64,000 bases of DNA, from positions 62,001 through 126,000 of the forward strand of contig CAJUKV010000001.1 in NCBI GenBank assembly GCA_910587305.1, in the 5' to 3' direction. The notes beneath the pieces are model-generated. The model saw nothing but the letters and a program-made list of their open reading frames with translations. It searched no databases and was not told the DNA's origin. The position numbers were made by a program, and so were the translations under genes. This document shows, in pieces, positions 36,094 through 45,595 of the stretch (position 1 is the stretch's first letter; each line of letters opens with the position of its first letter). Origin of the DNA: an uncultured Lachnospiraceae bacterium (GTDB lineage Bacteria; Bacillota; Clostridia; Lachnospirales; Lachnospiraceae).

Positions 36094-37959
36094 CTATTCG
36101 TGATGAAGCGGACGGGTATCCAACATTGTCAAAAGCACCGCCGGCAAAAGCGCCCACAAAAACACCACATATCTAATCAGACAAGCCGGACCTAAAATCA
36201 CCGTACACCAGCAAAGCACCGGCAACGCAAAAGGAAGTACCGCCCTCCATCTTTTTCTATAGCACAAATATCCCAGGCAAAAAATCCACACCCAAAACAA
36301 AAACCCGGGAGAAAACAGCATGGATATCACCGGAATCCTCTGCTGGGCAATTTCCAAAGACATTTTCCGGTATATCTCATCAAGCCAGGGAAGCTTACTC
36401 TCCCTCACCCCCGGTTCTTCCACCTCATAGCCAAAGTAAGAACTGTCCTCATAAGTATAGGTGAACACCGTATTTCCGCGGTACGTATCTATCACCGTAT
36501 CCGGATACCAAAATCCGTAAGAGGTCATGAACCACGCGTTTAAATAACCAAAGGGATGCTTTGCCCCCCATTTGGCCCACAGCTTCCAAAAGCTTTTTTT
36601 GTCCGCCTCATATGCGTCATTATTAAAACTGATCTTCACCCCGTCCGTCACCTTCGGCGTATACCTGCCCACAGCGTCCTTTGGCAAATATCCGTACAAT
36701 ATCTCCCTTTCCTTTAGGGGAACCTCTTCATAAGCGCAAATCCTTGCCATCTGGGAAATCGGCACGGTAAGCATTTCCTGATTTTCCGAATCATCCGCAT
36801 GAAATATCCCTGCCAGCCCGGCATCCGTCAGCACATATATCCCTATGATTAATACCAGGCAGAAAGAAACCTTTTTCCATTCCTTCCTGAGATAAAACAC
36901 CAGTGCCGGCGCAAACGCCAAAAACCCATAAAAGCCATTGTGCCGAAGCAGCATCATACAGACGGAGGCTATCCCAAATAAAATCACACTGCCCTTTTTT
37001 CTGAAAAATCCATTCACGTCCTCACATAGTTCCTGTAAAAGAACCACCATGATAAGCAGCATTCCCGTAAAAAGCCCATCTTTCGCAGAGCAAAGGGAAA
37101 ACATCACCGGCACAGGAAACAGACCGAAGTACAAAAGCAGCGCGGCTCTCACCCATTTAGCCGCTCCCCTGTTCTCCATTTTTCCTACACACCATGCAAA
37201 AATTCCGGCCATACAGGCCATTTGTATCACAGTATAGCAGGCAATCCCCAAATTATAAGAACCTGTTACCTTATATACTAGCTGAATGATTCCGCCTAAA
37301 GCAAGCACATGCAAAAGAGGGTGATGGGTTGAAAAGTTCCGTGTCACAACCTGCAAAAGCTCGTCCTGGGCATCATACACAAAAAAGCCCGGATAAACAG
37401 CCAAAAAAACAGGAACATAGCAAAGCAGTATCACCCCTGCCCTGAGGAAAATAATGCCACGGCTTTTTTTCCCTCCCTGCTCCTTTGCCTTTGGCATGCT
37501 GCCTGATACACTGTTTTTCCCATATCCATTCAGGCTTCCGAAGGCATCCCAAAATCGACGCGTCAATAAAGAAAAAAGAACCGACAATATCCCAATGCTG
37601 ACCCACATACGGCCATCGGTAAAGGGAACACTGCCCCATAAATCCAACTGCGTCCCAAACACCATGCAAAGAGAAAAAGCGGTTCCAAAAAATCCGGGCC
37701 AAATCCATCCCGGCCATTTTCCTGTAAAGCCCTTCCCAAGGGCTTTCTTTGTCATATAATAGAAAAATAAAAACACAAAAACAGAAGCTATGCTGTTGGT
37801 ATACCCCAGGCTTTCCGTCCTGTGGAGCATCCACGGCAAAGCGCACACACCGGCAAAAGACAAAACCGCCGCCTTAAGCCGCCTTAAGCCCTCCGCCCTG
37901 TTGATACTATGAATGTCATGCAAATTTAATTTTTCAGCGTTCTCCTGCCTGCTTTTCAT
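36094..37959 (-). CDS. Polytopic GT-C-like membrane protein (DUF6020-type)
   Basis: A 621-residue membrane protein with about twelve hydrophobic helices. A loop near residues 205-225 contains VYDAQDELLQVVTRNFSTHH, an acidic pair followed by THH, as in DUF6020 and GT-C proteins that use a lipid-phosphate sugar outside the membrane. A large extracellular segment (about 395-520) is rich in Tyr and charged residues. It overlaps the GT2 stop by 26 bases, so the two are translated together. That pairing suggests the GT2 supplies undecaprenyl-phosphate sugar and this protein transfers it. The acceptor is unknown. Confidence 0.7.
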   Translation of the reverse strand: MKSRQENAEKLNLHDIHSINRAEGLRRLKAAVLSFAGVCALPWMLHRTESLGYTNSIASVFVFLFFYYMTKKALGKGFTGKWPGWIWPGFFGTAFSLCMVFGTQLDLWGSVPFTDGRMWVSIGILSVLFSLLTRRFWDAFGSLNGYGKNSVSGSMPKAKEQGGKKSRGIIFLRAGVILLCYVPVFLAVYPGFFVYDAQDELLQVVTRNFSTHHPLLHVLALGGIIQLVYKVTGSYNLGIACYTVIQMACMAGIFAWCVGKMENRGAAKWVRAALLLYFGLFPVPVMFSLCSAKDGLFTGMLLIMVVLLQELCEDVNGFFRKKGSVILFGIASVCMMLLRHNGFYGFLAFAPALVFYLRKEWKKVSFCLVLIIGIYVLTDAGLAGIFHADDSENQEMLTVPISQMARICAYEEVPLKEREILYGYLPKDAVGRYTPKVTDGVKISFNNDAYEADKKSFWKLWAKWGAKHPFGYLNAWFMTSYGFWYPDTVIDTYRGNTVFTYTYEDSSYFGYEVEEPGVRESKLPWLDEIYRKMSLEIAQQRIPVISMLFSPGFLFWVWIFCLGYLCYRKRWRAVLPFALPVLCWCTVILGPACLIRYVVFLWALLPAVLLTMLDTRPLHHE

Positions 37960-38899
37960 TCAGCTCTGCTCCTGTTATCTCACGTATCACAAACTGTGGA
38001 GAATTATTCATAGAGATATACATTCTCCCCACATACTCCCCTGTAAGCCCAACCATCAGCATCAGCATTCCTCCCATAAATACAAACACTGACATCAAAG
38101 CGCTAAACCCTGTCACCAGTCCCGGAGGGTTGATAAAAATCTTCTTTATAATCGTATAAATCCCATACAAAAACCCCACTGCTGCAAACAAAGCGCCCGA
38201 AACAGTTGCAATCCGCAGGGGCTTCACACTAAAGGCCGTAAAACCGTTAAACCACAGGCCTAATAATTTCCCTAACGTATACCCGGAGCTTCCTGCCTGT
38301 CTGTCCCTGTGGTTCACCTCTACATTTACAATTCTCTTTGTGGTGCGTAAAACCAGCCCAATCACATAGGGATAAGCATTCTCATAGCGCATCATCTCAT
38401 CCACCACAAACCGCCTCGCCGCAAAATAACTGGAAAGATACAGCTCCTTTGGCTTGCCAAGCATCACCCGGGTCATCACCTCATTGACATGGCTCCCCCA
38501 ATTCCGAAAGCCCGAATGGCGCTTGTTTGTATATTTGGCATAAACCACGTCCGCCCCTTTTTCAATACCCTCAAGAAGCCTGTCCGCCTCATCCGCAGGG
38601 GTCTGCCCGTCGTCATCCAGACAGACAACAATATCCCCTTTCACATAATGGAATCCTGCCATCAACGCGCTATGCTGTCCAAAATTCCTGGCAAGATCTA
38701 TTCCCGTAATATTATCGTTTTCCTGACACAGCCTTCTAATCGTATCAAAGGTTCCATCCGGAGAACAGTCATTGACCAAAACCACCTCATAGTCATATTC
38801 TTCCATCCGGTTCATTTTCTCCTGAATTTCCTTCACCACATCAGGCAGCGTTGCCTCCGAACGATAACAGGGAATCACAAAACTGACCAATTTTTTCAC
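37934..38899 (-). CDS. GtrB/ArnC-like GT2 (polyprenyl-phosphate sugar synthase)
   Basis: A 321-residue membrane-bound GT2 that links a sugar to undecaprenyl phosphate. SFVIPCYRSEATLPDVV opens the catalytic domain. VNDCSPDGT, ARNFGQHSALMAGF and CLDDDGQTPADEADRL (with DDD) follow, and two C-terminal helices (about 235-290) anchor it. This is the GtrB/DPM1/ArnC layout. I chose the GTG at 38899 because GGGAG lies 5 bases upstream in a repeat leader of type L2; ATG at 38911 (325 residues) is the alternative. It is coupled to the GT-C-like gene downstream. Confidence 0.85.
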   Translation of the reverse strand: MKKLVSFVIPCYRSEATLPDVVKEIQEKMNRMEEYDYEVVLVNDCSPDGTFDTIRRLCQENDNITGIDLARNFGQHSALMAGFHYVKGDIVVCLDDDGQTPADEADRLLEGIEKGADVVYAKYTNKRHSGFRNWGSHVNEVMTRVMLGKPKELYLSSYFAARRFVVDEMMRYENAYPYVIGLVLRTTKRIVNVEVNHRDRQAGSSGYTLGKLLGLWFNGFTAFSVKPLRIATVSGALFAAVGFLYGIYTIIKKIFINPPGLVTGFSALMSVFVFMGGMLMLMVGLTGEYVGRMYISMNNSPQFVIREITGAELNEKQAGER

Positions 38900-38937
38900 A
38901 TTAACTCCCATCTGCCCGCTAAAGCGGGCGCATAAAT
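38900..38937 (-). repeat. Leader repeat L2, copy b
   Basis: The hairpin GCCCGC-TTTA-GCGGGC is followed by AGATGGGAGTTAATGTG, the same layout as the leaders before 33282 and 49585. Confidence 0.6.
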
Positions 38938-38987
38938 CAGGATGTAGCCCCCATGCCGCGATTTTAATCCGGACATAGACTACAAAT

Positions 38988-39533
38988 TCAGCCGTTGCCA
39001 TTTATTACGGCCATATAGATCACATCTTTATAACGGCCTTCCAAAAAAACTTCCTCCTTCAGATAAGCTTCCTCCACAAAGCCAGCCTTCTCATAGCTTC
39101 TTATAGCCCGCTTATTTTCCGCTAAAACACGCAGCATAAGCTTGTGAATCCCTTCCTGCTTAAAAGCATACTCTATCATCATTTTAGCCGCTCCGGTTCC
39201 ATATCCCTTTCCAAGAGCGTCCTTCTCCCCGATAAAAATGCCATACTCCGCTTTATTGTGGTCTCTGTCTATATCCCGCAGATAAACGCTGCCCACCGGC
39301 TTCCCGTCGCTCTTTGTGCAAATCATAAACTGCACCGCTTTGCCCGTATCTATCATACTTTTTATCCAGTTTTCATGCCCCTGTTTGGTAAACGGTTTTT
39401 GATAAATAAAATTCCGTCGGACAAAATCCGTATTGCGCCAGCGGATAATATCCTCCGTATCCTCCGCTTCCATCAGGCGCAGGTAAATGGCTTCCCCTTC
39501 CAGCCTGCCTTTTTTAGGCCCTTTGTCTTTCAT
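38988..39533 (-). CDS. GNAT-family N-acetyltransferase (PseH/WecD-like)
   Basis: A 181-residue acetyl-CoA-dependent acetyltransferase. The pattern is IYLRLMEAEDTEDIIRWRN, IDRDHNKAEYGIFI, the acetyl-CoA loop GKGYGTGAAKMM and RVLAENKRAIRSYEKAGF. It would acetylate the 4-amino group of an amino-dideoxy sugar. Two partners are plausible. The WecE-like aminotransferase two genes upstream suggests dTDP-Fuc4NAc. The pseudaminic acid enzymes elsewhere suggest a PseH role. Start 39533 is supported by GAAGGGAAG; the stop of the upstream GT-C-like gene is 17 bases before it. Confidence 0.82.
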   Translation of the reverse strand: MKDKGPKKGRLEGEAIYLRLMEAEDTEDIIRWRNTDFVRRNFIYQKPFTKQGHENWIKSMIDTGKAVQFMICTKSDGKPVGSVYLRDIDRDHNKAEYGIFIGEKDALGKGYGTGAAKMMIEYAFKQEGIHKLMLRVLAENKRAIRSYEKAGFVEEAYLKEEVFLEGRYKDVIYMAVINGNG

Positions 39534-39550
39534 GCCTATATCTTCCCTTC

Positions 39551-41380
39551 TCACTGCTTTTCATTCAAAGCATATATTTCAAAGACGCCGGCCGCCTGCT
39601 TAACCAGGCGCGCCTGAACCGGCGTTCCGTGATCCTCATAATAATCAAAAATCCACTGCATATCCTCACTGTTTTTCCGGACAAAATAAACGTCCTCCCT
39701 GTCCTTAAGAGCCAATTCCATATTTTCTATTCCAAAGAGCGCAAGTTTCTTTCTCTGCAAAGGACTCTTGCAGGCCCAGCCGCCCATAATGTCATAATTA
39801 TTCAGGGAATTGTCCACGTCTTTAAACATTTTTTCCGAATAAGGAACGCCCCCGTCGGAAACCGAAGAATACACATCGATAAAATAAAAGTTCTCCTTGT
39901 TCCCGCCCTCGGAAAGACAGGTGTAAAGCTCCCGGTAAAGGGCGTTTACCTTTTCCCTCTCCGTCTGCTTTAAGGAAACTGACTCCACACTGCCGGGAAA
40001 AGTTATAATCGCCAGCAGCCCAAAGCAGCCTGCCGCCAAAATACCTCCAAGACGCTTTATCTTTACATTTTCCATTTCACTCCATTCCACGAAAATCATG
40101 GCGGCCAATATGCAAAACTCCATCAGGTACAAAGAGTGGGTAATCCGCTCCGGTGCACGATCCCTCATCAAAATGTACATCCACAGAGCCGTACGCACTG
40201 CAAAAAGGAAAACCAGTTTCCATGCGGCGCCAAGAGCATTTTTTATTAAAACGCTCCTTCCCGTCTTCCTCTCTTGTTCTCCTCTGTTCTTTTTAGGAAG
40301 CGCCGTAAGAAAAACAGCCATATATCCCAGTATCACCGCATAATTCCACGGATAATCGCTGCCCACGGCTCCGGGCCCATGGCAAAGACGGTAAAAATAA
40401 TCTTTCAGCTTCAAAATAAGCTTTGGCCCAAAAGGCTCTTCGGCGCTTTTATTTTTGCCCGCATAGTCCGCAATCTCTCCCACCATAACATGGTCAATCT
40501 CCTCGTCCATGCCAAAGTTATAATTATCCAGCAAAACCTTTTCACTTTCACTCAGGCCAATACTTTCATAAAACGCCCGGTGCTCCTCATACTCAGGCGG
40601 CTTTTGAAAGTCATAAAGCTCCGTCCTGTTATTAAAAAATTCCGTAAAGTCCCTCCACTGTTTTGAGCCGTAAGCAATCTCATGGCTGACCCGTCCAACC
40701 AAAATACCGCCTAAAATAAGCCCAATCACGGTAAAATACTGAAAGGCATGTTCCTTTGTAAAAATCTTCTCCTCGCTCCCCCATTTACAGGCCCCCGCCA
40801 CACAAATCATGGGAAGCACCAAAAGCAGCATTTCCGAACGAATCAAATACGCTGCCGATACTAACAAAACGGCGGGAAGATTTCTCCTTACAAATTCCAT
40901 GCCTGACATATCCCTGTCCGTTGTAAAAAACAAAAACGCCGCCGTCCCTCCTAAAAGCGTACAGGTTACCGTATACTGGGCAAAAATCAGATGCTCTAAA
41001 AATATTCCCCCAAAAAGCAGACTTTCCGTAAGCGCCACTGCCCCTTTTCCCCACCAAGTTTTGCAGAAAGCCAGACTTCTTTTTAAAATCAGGAAAAAGC
41101 AGCCATAATGACAGGCGCACAAAAATATCCCATACCAGGGCAGCCCTTTTGCAAGTCTGTAAAACAGGCTGATAAAAGCGCTGACCAGCCACAGCATCTG
41201 AATATTATGCCCCTCCGGCGTACCTGTATAAACCCCTGCCAAAATGTCTTTCATCAGCACGTCATCGTTCAAATCATAAAAATAATCAAACCTGCATCCA
41301 GCAAAAATACTTAAAATGCCAAGCGCCGCAAAAGCAATTATCCAATTTTCATATTTTTTCAACTGATTTTTAAGCTCCAT
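39551..41380 (-). CDS. Polytopic GT-C-like membrane protein
   Basis: A 609-residue membrane protein with about eleven helices. The first outside loop reads FYDLNDDVLMKDILAGVYTG, an acidic pair typical of GT-C glycosyltransferases. A long outside stretch (about 235-330) and a C-terminal soluble domain (about 480-609) follow. I recognise no named family. The start overlaps the WecE-like stop by 11 bases, with AAGGAA upstream, so it is coupled to it and may transfer the amino sugar that gene makes. It is similar in design to the proteins at 36094 and 42585. Confidence 0.66.
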   Translation of the reverse strand: MELKNQLKKYENWIIAFAALGILSIFAGCRFDYFYDLNDDVLMKDILAGVYTGTPEGHNIQMLWLVSAFISLFYRLAKGLPWYGIFLCACHYGCFFLILKRSLAFCKTWWGKGAVALTESLLFGGIFLEHLIFAQYTVTCTLLGGTAAFLFFTTDRDMSGMEFVRRNLPAVLLVSAAYLIRSEMLLLVLPMICVAGACKWGSEEKIFTKEHAFQYFTVIGLILGGILVGRVSHEIAYGSKQWRDFTEFFNNRTELYDFQKPPEYEEHRAFYESIGLSESEKVLLDNYNFGMDEEIDHVMVGEIADYAGKNKSAEEPFGPKLILKLKDYFYRLCHGPGAVGSDYPWNYAVILGYMAVFLTALPKKNRGEQERKTGRSVLIKNALGAAWKLVFLFAVRTALWMYILMRDRAPERITHSLYLMEFCILAAMIFVEWSEMENVKIKRLGGILAAGCFGLLAIITFPGSVESVSLKQTEREKVNALYRELYTCLSEGGNKENFYFIDVYSSVSDGGVPYSEKMFKDVDNSLNNYDIMGGWACKSPLQRKKLALFGIENMELALKDREDVYFVRKNSEDMQWIFDYYEDHGTPVQARLVKQAAGVFEIYALNEKQ

Positions 41381-42500
41381 AAAATTCCTTCACGCAGCCT
41401 GCAATATATGCTGTCTGCTCCTCGGTAAGCTGGTAAAACATGGGGAGCCGCAGCAGTCTTTCACTCTCCCTGGTAGTATAACGATCCTCTCCGTGAAATC
41501 TTCCAAACTTTAGCCCCGCAGGCGCCGAATGCAGCGGTATATAATGGAACACGGTTAAAATATCTTTTTCTTTCATAAAGTCAATCAGATCCGCGCGCTC
41601 CTCCATATCCTTTGTTTTAATATAAAACATATGTCCATTGTGCACACACCCTTCAGGAATGAAAGGAAGCTCTATTTTCCCCGCCTTTGCCAAAGGTAAA
41701 AGAAGCTCATAATACTGATTCCACCTTGCAATACGGGCATTATTAATTGCATCCGCCACCTCAAACTGCGTATACAGATAGGCCGCGTTAATGTCGCTGG
41801 GAAGATAGGATGATCCAAAATTCTGCCATCTGTACTTGTCCACCTGCCCTCTGTAATACTTACTCCGGTCCGTTCCTTTTTCTCTCAATATTTCCGCTTT
41901 CTCAATATACTCCGGTTCCCGTATGAGAAGAGCGCCTCCCTCTCCCATACTGAAATTCTTTGTCTCATGAAAGCTGTAGCACCCGAAATCTCCTATGGTG
42001 CCTAGCTGTCTTCCCTTATAAGTACACATAATTGCCTGGGCGGCGTCCTCCACCACCATAAGATTGTAACGTCTTGCTATATCCATAATGGCATCCATCT
42101 CACAACTAACTCCCGCATAATGCACTACGGAGATGGCCCTGGTCTTTTCCGTGATGGCCGCCTCAATCAGGGTTTCATCAATATTCATGGTATCCGGCCT
42201 GATATCCACAAACACAACTTTTGCTCCCCGCAGCACAAAAGCATCCGCCGTCGATACAAAAGTATAAGAAGGCAGAATGACTTCGTCCCCCTCCCTGATA
42301 TTGCACAAAAGCGCCGCCATCTCAAGGGCATGGGTACAGGAGGTGGTGAGCAGACATTTGGATGTGCCGGTAACGCCTTCTATAAATTCGCTGCATTTTC
42401 TGGTAAACTCTCCATCTCCGCAGATATGCATACTCTCCACAGCCTTTTTCATATTTTCCATTTCCCTCCCCGTATAAGGGGGCACATTAAATCGAATCAT
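41370..42500 (-). CDS. wecE: dTDP-4-amino-4,6-dideoxygalactose transaminase (WecE-like)
   Basis: A 376-residue DegT-family aminotransferase. IRFNVPPYTGREMENMKKAV is nearly the WecE N-terminus. TTSCTHALEMAALL, DEVILPSYTFVSTADAFVLR, VVEDAAQAIMCTYKGRQLG and SFHETKNFSMGEGGALL (PLP lysine) also fit. WecE makes dTDP-Fuc4N from dTDP-4-keto-6-deoxyglucose; RmlA/RmlB for the precursor are not in the window. ATG 42500 has GGGAGG 8 bases upstream. It is one of three DegT aminotransferases here and the only one of the WecE branch. Confidence 0.88.
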   Translation of the reverse strand: MIRFNVPPYTGREMENMKKAVESMHICGDGEFTRKCSEFIEGVTGTSKCLLTTSCTHALEMAALLCNIREGDEVILPSYTFVSTADAFVLRGAKVVFVDIRPDTMNIDETLIEAAITEKTRAISVVHYAGVSCEMDAIMDIARRYNLMVVEDAAQAIMCTYKGRQLGTIGDFGCYSFHETKNFSMGEGGALLIREPEYIEKAEILREKGTDRSKYYRGQVDKYRWQNFGSSYLPSDINAAYLYTQFEVADAINNARIARWNQYYELLLPLAKAGKIELPFIPEGCVHNGHMFYIKTKDMEERADLIDFMKEKDILTVFHYIPLHSAPAGLKFGRFHGEDRYTTRESERLLRLPMFYQLTEEQTAYIAGCVKEFYGA

Positions 42501-42584
42501 CCTATTTCCTCCCGTTTTCATTCCTACCGGCAGCGCGCCGAACAGGCGCGTCTGCGCAGATATTCGGCGGCCATCGCAAGTACC

Positions 42585-44432
42585 TTACTTGTAAAGGGTA
42601 AAAGCTTCGTTGGAAAAAACCTCCGCATAATCGTTTTCCGCCATAAAATTCCATATGGCTTTTAACTTTTCATCCCCATCGCAGGCTTCCACATCCGTCC
42701 CCCAAAAAGCCATGGCATCCTGGTTCTGGGACAAATATGCCGACAGCTTAGGCGTGAGAATCACAAGAGGACGCTTTTTTCCTTCTGCTCCGCCCGAATG
42801 TGACAGTTCCGTCAGTTCATCCCGGAGCTGCGAAAGGGAGCTGGTATTTAAGTCGGCCCATGTTGTGTAAATAGCCGGCGCCATATCCAGGTAGTAAGCA
42901 AGCCCGGGAATATTTCCGTAAAGAATCAGCTTCTTTTCTTCATATTCCGATTTATTCTCTGTCATAAAGGCAGAAATCTCCTCTAACGTCTCTGCATTCA
43001 TTTCATTTGTATACATTCCCTGCAGCACCGAATTTCCCGTCACCTTATAAGTTCTCTCCTGTCCTGTCTCTCCATCTAAAAAAACATAACCAAAGCCGAT
43101 TCCCAAAGCCTGCACAAAAAAGGCGGCCAGTATACCCGACAGCATAGCCTTCATCGGAAAAAATGGCACTTTTCCGGTAGTATCCAAATAAATCCTTCCC
43201 CATCTGACAAACCGGTAAACCATCCAGAAAACCACCGGTACAATAAAAAACATATTATTTAACACCGGCCAGATATGGTTGTTGCTTCCAAGAGGGGTAA
43301 TCAAAATTACAATCAATGCAATGCAGCCAATCAAACGCCACTCGTCGTCCAGCATTTTGGTGTACAGCATCCAAAGTGTTACGCCAAACGCCACCAACAG
43401 AAAAACTGCCCCCCACTGCAAAGCCGCTTCCTTCTGGAAATATCTAAAATTAAACATGCCCCATTTCCCAAGAACAAAAAACAGAACCGGAATGCAGATA
43501 CAATAAACCGCCTTCCTGACGCCCGGGAGATACTCTTTCCTGATCTCCAAAAAAGGAATACCCGGCAATATACATAAAATCATATAAAGCATCCACCGGA
43601 AGCCATGGAAATAGGCATCCAAAATAGCCAGTACCATCTCGCCTAAGGTATAATCGGAAGCCCCCTGGGCCATGCCAAAGATACCGCTTATCATGGTTTT
43701 GGGCGCATCCCCTCCATAAACCGCACAAATCACTCCCAATAAGGCCGCAAAAGCGGCAAGATACCCCCCGGCGCACAGACCCGTTTCTTTTGCAATCTGT
43801 TTCAAACTCTTTTTCTTCAAAGCGCCATAATACCACACTGCTAAAATAAGCGCGCATTCTAAAACATTATTGGGAAACCGTACCAGCCCGTTTATTCCCA
43901 GCAAAACGCCTGCCGCTGCCAGGCAGACAGGCCTTGATCCCGCCAGCCCCCTAAACAGTAAAATCGCTCCAAACAAAAATAGCAGGTAGGTAAGATAATT
44001 ATACAAGATTACCACAGGGCACCAGCAAAAACCAATTGCTGCAAGCTCTCCCAAAAAAGCCAGCCAACCGGGCATTTTGGTTCTGAAAAAGCGGTAGCCA
44101 AGCAGAGCCGCCGCACTCACAAGAAGCGAACAGTACAGCTTCATTCCCAACATGGTTTCCCCCATAGGCAGCTTGGTAAATAAAAATCCCGTCACATTGG
44201 ATAAAAAGGTAAGCAACGTCCACACCCCGCCTACCTGCCCGAAAAAGCGATAATTTCCAAGGCTGTAGCCGGTATCTGTCAAATCAATCCCCTGATTTGC
44301 TTTAAACAGCGGGAACAGCAATAAAATCAGCGGGAATATAACATCTTCCACAACACGCCACAGAGTCTGAAATTCCTTTTTCTGCAACATTACCTCCAAA
44401 GGACTTGTTTTTGCATCAATTTTCATTCTCAT
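42585..44432 (-). CDS. Polytopic GT-C-like membrane protein
   Basis: A 615-residue membrane protein with about eleven helices after a short cytoplasmic N-terminus. The first outside loop contains IDLTDTGYSLGNYRFF, with the acidic residue placement of GT-C mannosyl- and arabinosyl-type enzymes. A soluble C-terminal domain (about 465-615) includes KLILYGNIPGLAYYLDMAPA, resembling other bacterial GT-C-like proteins. I chose ATG 44432 because GGGGG stands 5 bases upstream; ATG 44447 is possible. The start overlaps the acyltransferase stop by 17 bases. Substrate unknown. Confidence 0.68.
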   Translation of the reverse strand: MRMKIDAKTSPLEVMLQKKEFQTLWRVVEDVIFPLILLLFPLFKANQGIDLTDTGYSLGNYRFFGQVGGVWTLLTFLSNVTGFLFTKLPMGETMLGMKLYCSLLVSAAALLGYRFFRTKMPGWLAFLGELAAIGFCWCPVVILYNYLTYLLFLFGAILLFRGLAGSRPVCLAAAGVLLGINGLVRFPNNVLECALILAVWYYGALKKKSLKQIAKETGLCAGGYLAAFAALLGVICAVYGGDAPKTMISGIFGMAQGASDYTLGEMVLAILDAYFHGFRWMLYMILCILPGIPFLEIRKEYLPGVRKAVYCICIPVLFFVLGKWGMFNFRYFQKEAALQWGAVFLLVAFGVTLWMLYTKMLDDEWRLIGCIALIVILITPLGSNNHIWPVLNNMFFIVPVVFWMVYRFVRWGRIYLDTTGKVPFFPMKAMLSGILAAFFVQALGIGFGYVFLDGETGQERTYKVTGNSVLQGMYTNEMNAETLEEISAFMTENKSEYEEKKLILYGNIPGLAYYLDMAPAIYTTWADLNTSSLSQLRDELTELSHSGGAEGKKRPLVILTPKLSAYLSQNQDAMAFWGTDVEACDGDEKLKAIWNFMAENDYAEVFSNEAFTLYK

Positions 44433-45561
44433 TTTTCCCCCTGTCATTCACTGCAAAACAGCCATCCAGTCTTCGGAGCCATCTGCCTGGTCCCGTCTTA
44501 TATAATCTTTTTCCTGCCAGTGAAAATAACCTGCTTCTTAGCCAGTCTATGATGATACCTGCCCCAAAAAGAAGTCCTACGCAGCAGATAAGCTCCCAAA
44601 AGAAATATAAAATTCCTCCTTTTCCCTGGGGATTTATCACCGCTTTGATAGAATCATACCATACATAACGCAGGTCGATGTGTTCATGAAATAAATAAAT
44701 ACCAAAGCTTAAGCTTCCAATCTTTCTTATGATTTCAGCCAAAGGCCCTTCCTTTATCCTGATTTTGGAAAAACCATAAAACAAACCTACCGCCCCTGAC
44801 AGACAAAAAATAAAATTGTAGTGAAAGGGAACCGTAAAATAATAGCGAAAGCTGTCCCACTCCCGGCATAAAAACCACATGGACAGATTAATCACAAAAC
44901 CTGCAAGGCAGCTCCCCGCATATACAAGCCATCCTCTTTTTTCCAAAAACGGAAAACCATATTTCCCCAAATATGCCGCCGTTAAATAGACGCAGATAAA
45001 CCACGGTAAATCATAGCCGTACCTGTCAAGAGCAAACACCACCGGACTGATACTCTTTATCACGCTAAAAAGAATCAATAACCCGCCGAGGGTAACCTCC
45101 ATCTGCCTTTTGGACATACTTTTTACCGCCGCCCCAAGCGCCGGCGTAAGAAGATACAGCATAAAATAGGACGTAGCAAACCAATAATGCTCTGTCTCTA
45201 TGGGAAATAGATACTCTATCAGCCCGTATACTCCCTGGGAAGAGGCCGCGGTGGCAATTCCCATAGCCTCACAGGCTGCCAGTGAAAATAAAGTATAAAA
45301 CCAAATCTGGCACAATAGCCCTACTGCCCTGCTTACCTTAAAGCTGCTTCTGATACAAAAATATCCGCTAAGCAATACGTAAGTGTTTACCGCAACCAGA
45401 CAAAACGCCTCCAATAAAGTGCCCAAAACTCTTACGCCATCAAGTGGCAAATCAAGGGCGATTAAGTTATCTGAGCGCGACAAAAAATGCAGAATTACCA
45501 CCATGACCATCGCCACAATTCTCAGCAATTCATAATTTGCTTTGCGTTTGCGCTCCGCCAC
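44416..45561 (-). CDS. Acyltransferase-3 family membrane protein
   Basis: A 381-residue integral membrane O-acyltransferase (OafA/WecH type) with about ten helices. ANYELLRIVAMVMVVILHF carries the family's first-helix signature ending in the conserved histidine. NTYVLLSGYF and HYWFATSYFMLYLLTPALGA are also typical. It most likely O-acetylates a sugar of the unit. The start is GTG at 45561 behind AAAGGGGAT. It lies 34 bases after the ABC transporter. A broken relative is at 56735-57070. Confidence 0.85.
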   Translation of the reverse strand: MAERKRKANYELLRIVAMVMVVILHFLSRSDNLIALDLPLDGVRVLGTLLEAFCLVAVNTYVLLSGYFCIRSSFKVSRAVGLLCQIWFYTLFSLAACEAMGIATAASSQGVYGLIEYLFPIETEHYWFATSYFMLYLLTPALGAAVKSMSKRQMEVTLGGLLILFSVIKSISPVVFALDRYGYDLPWFICVYLTAAYLGKYGFPFLEKRGWLVYAGSCLAGFVINLSMWFLCREWDSFRYYFTVPFHYNFIFCLSGAVGLFYGFSKIRIKEGPLAEIIRKIGSLSFGIYLFHEHIDLRYVWYDSIKAVINPQGKGGILYFFWELICCVGLLFGAGIIIDWLRSRLFSLAGKRLYKTGPGRWLRRLDGCFAVNDRGKNENEN

Positions 45562-45595
45562 TTTTCACATCCCCTTTCCACCCTGTGATCCTTTT

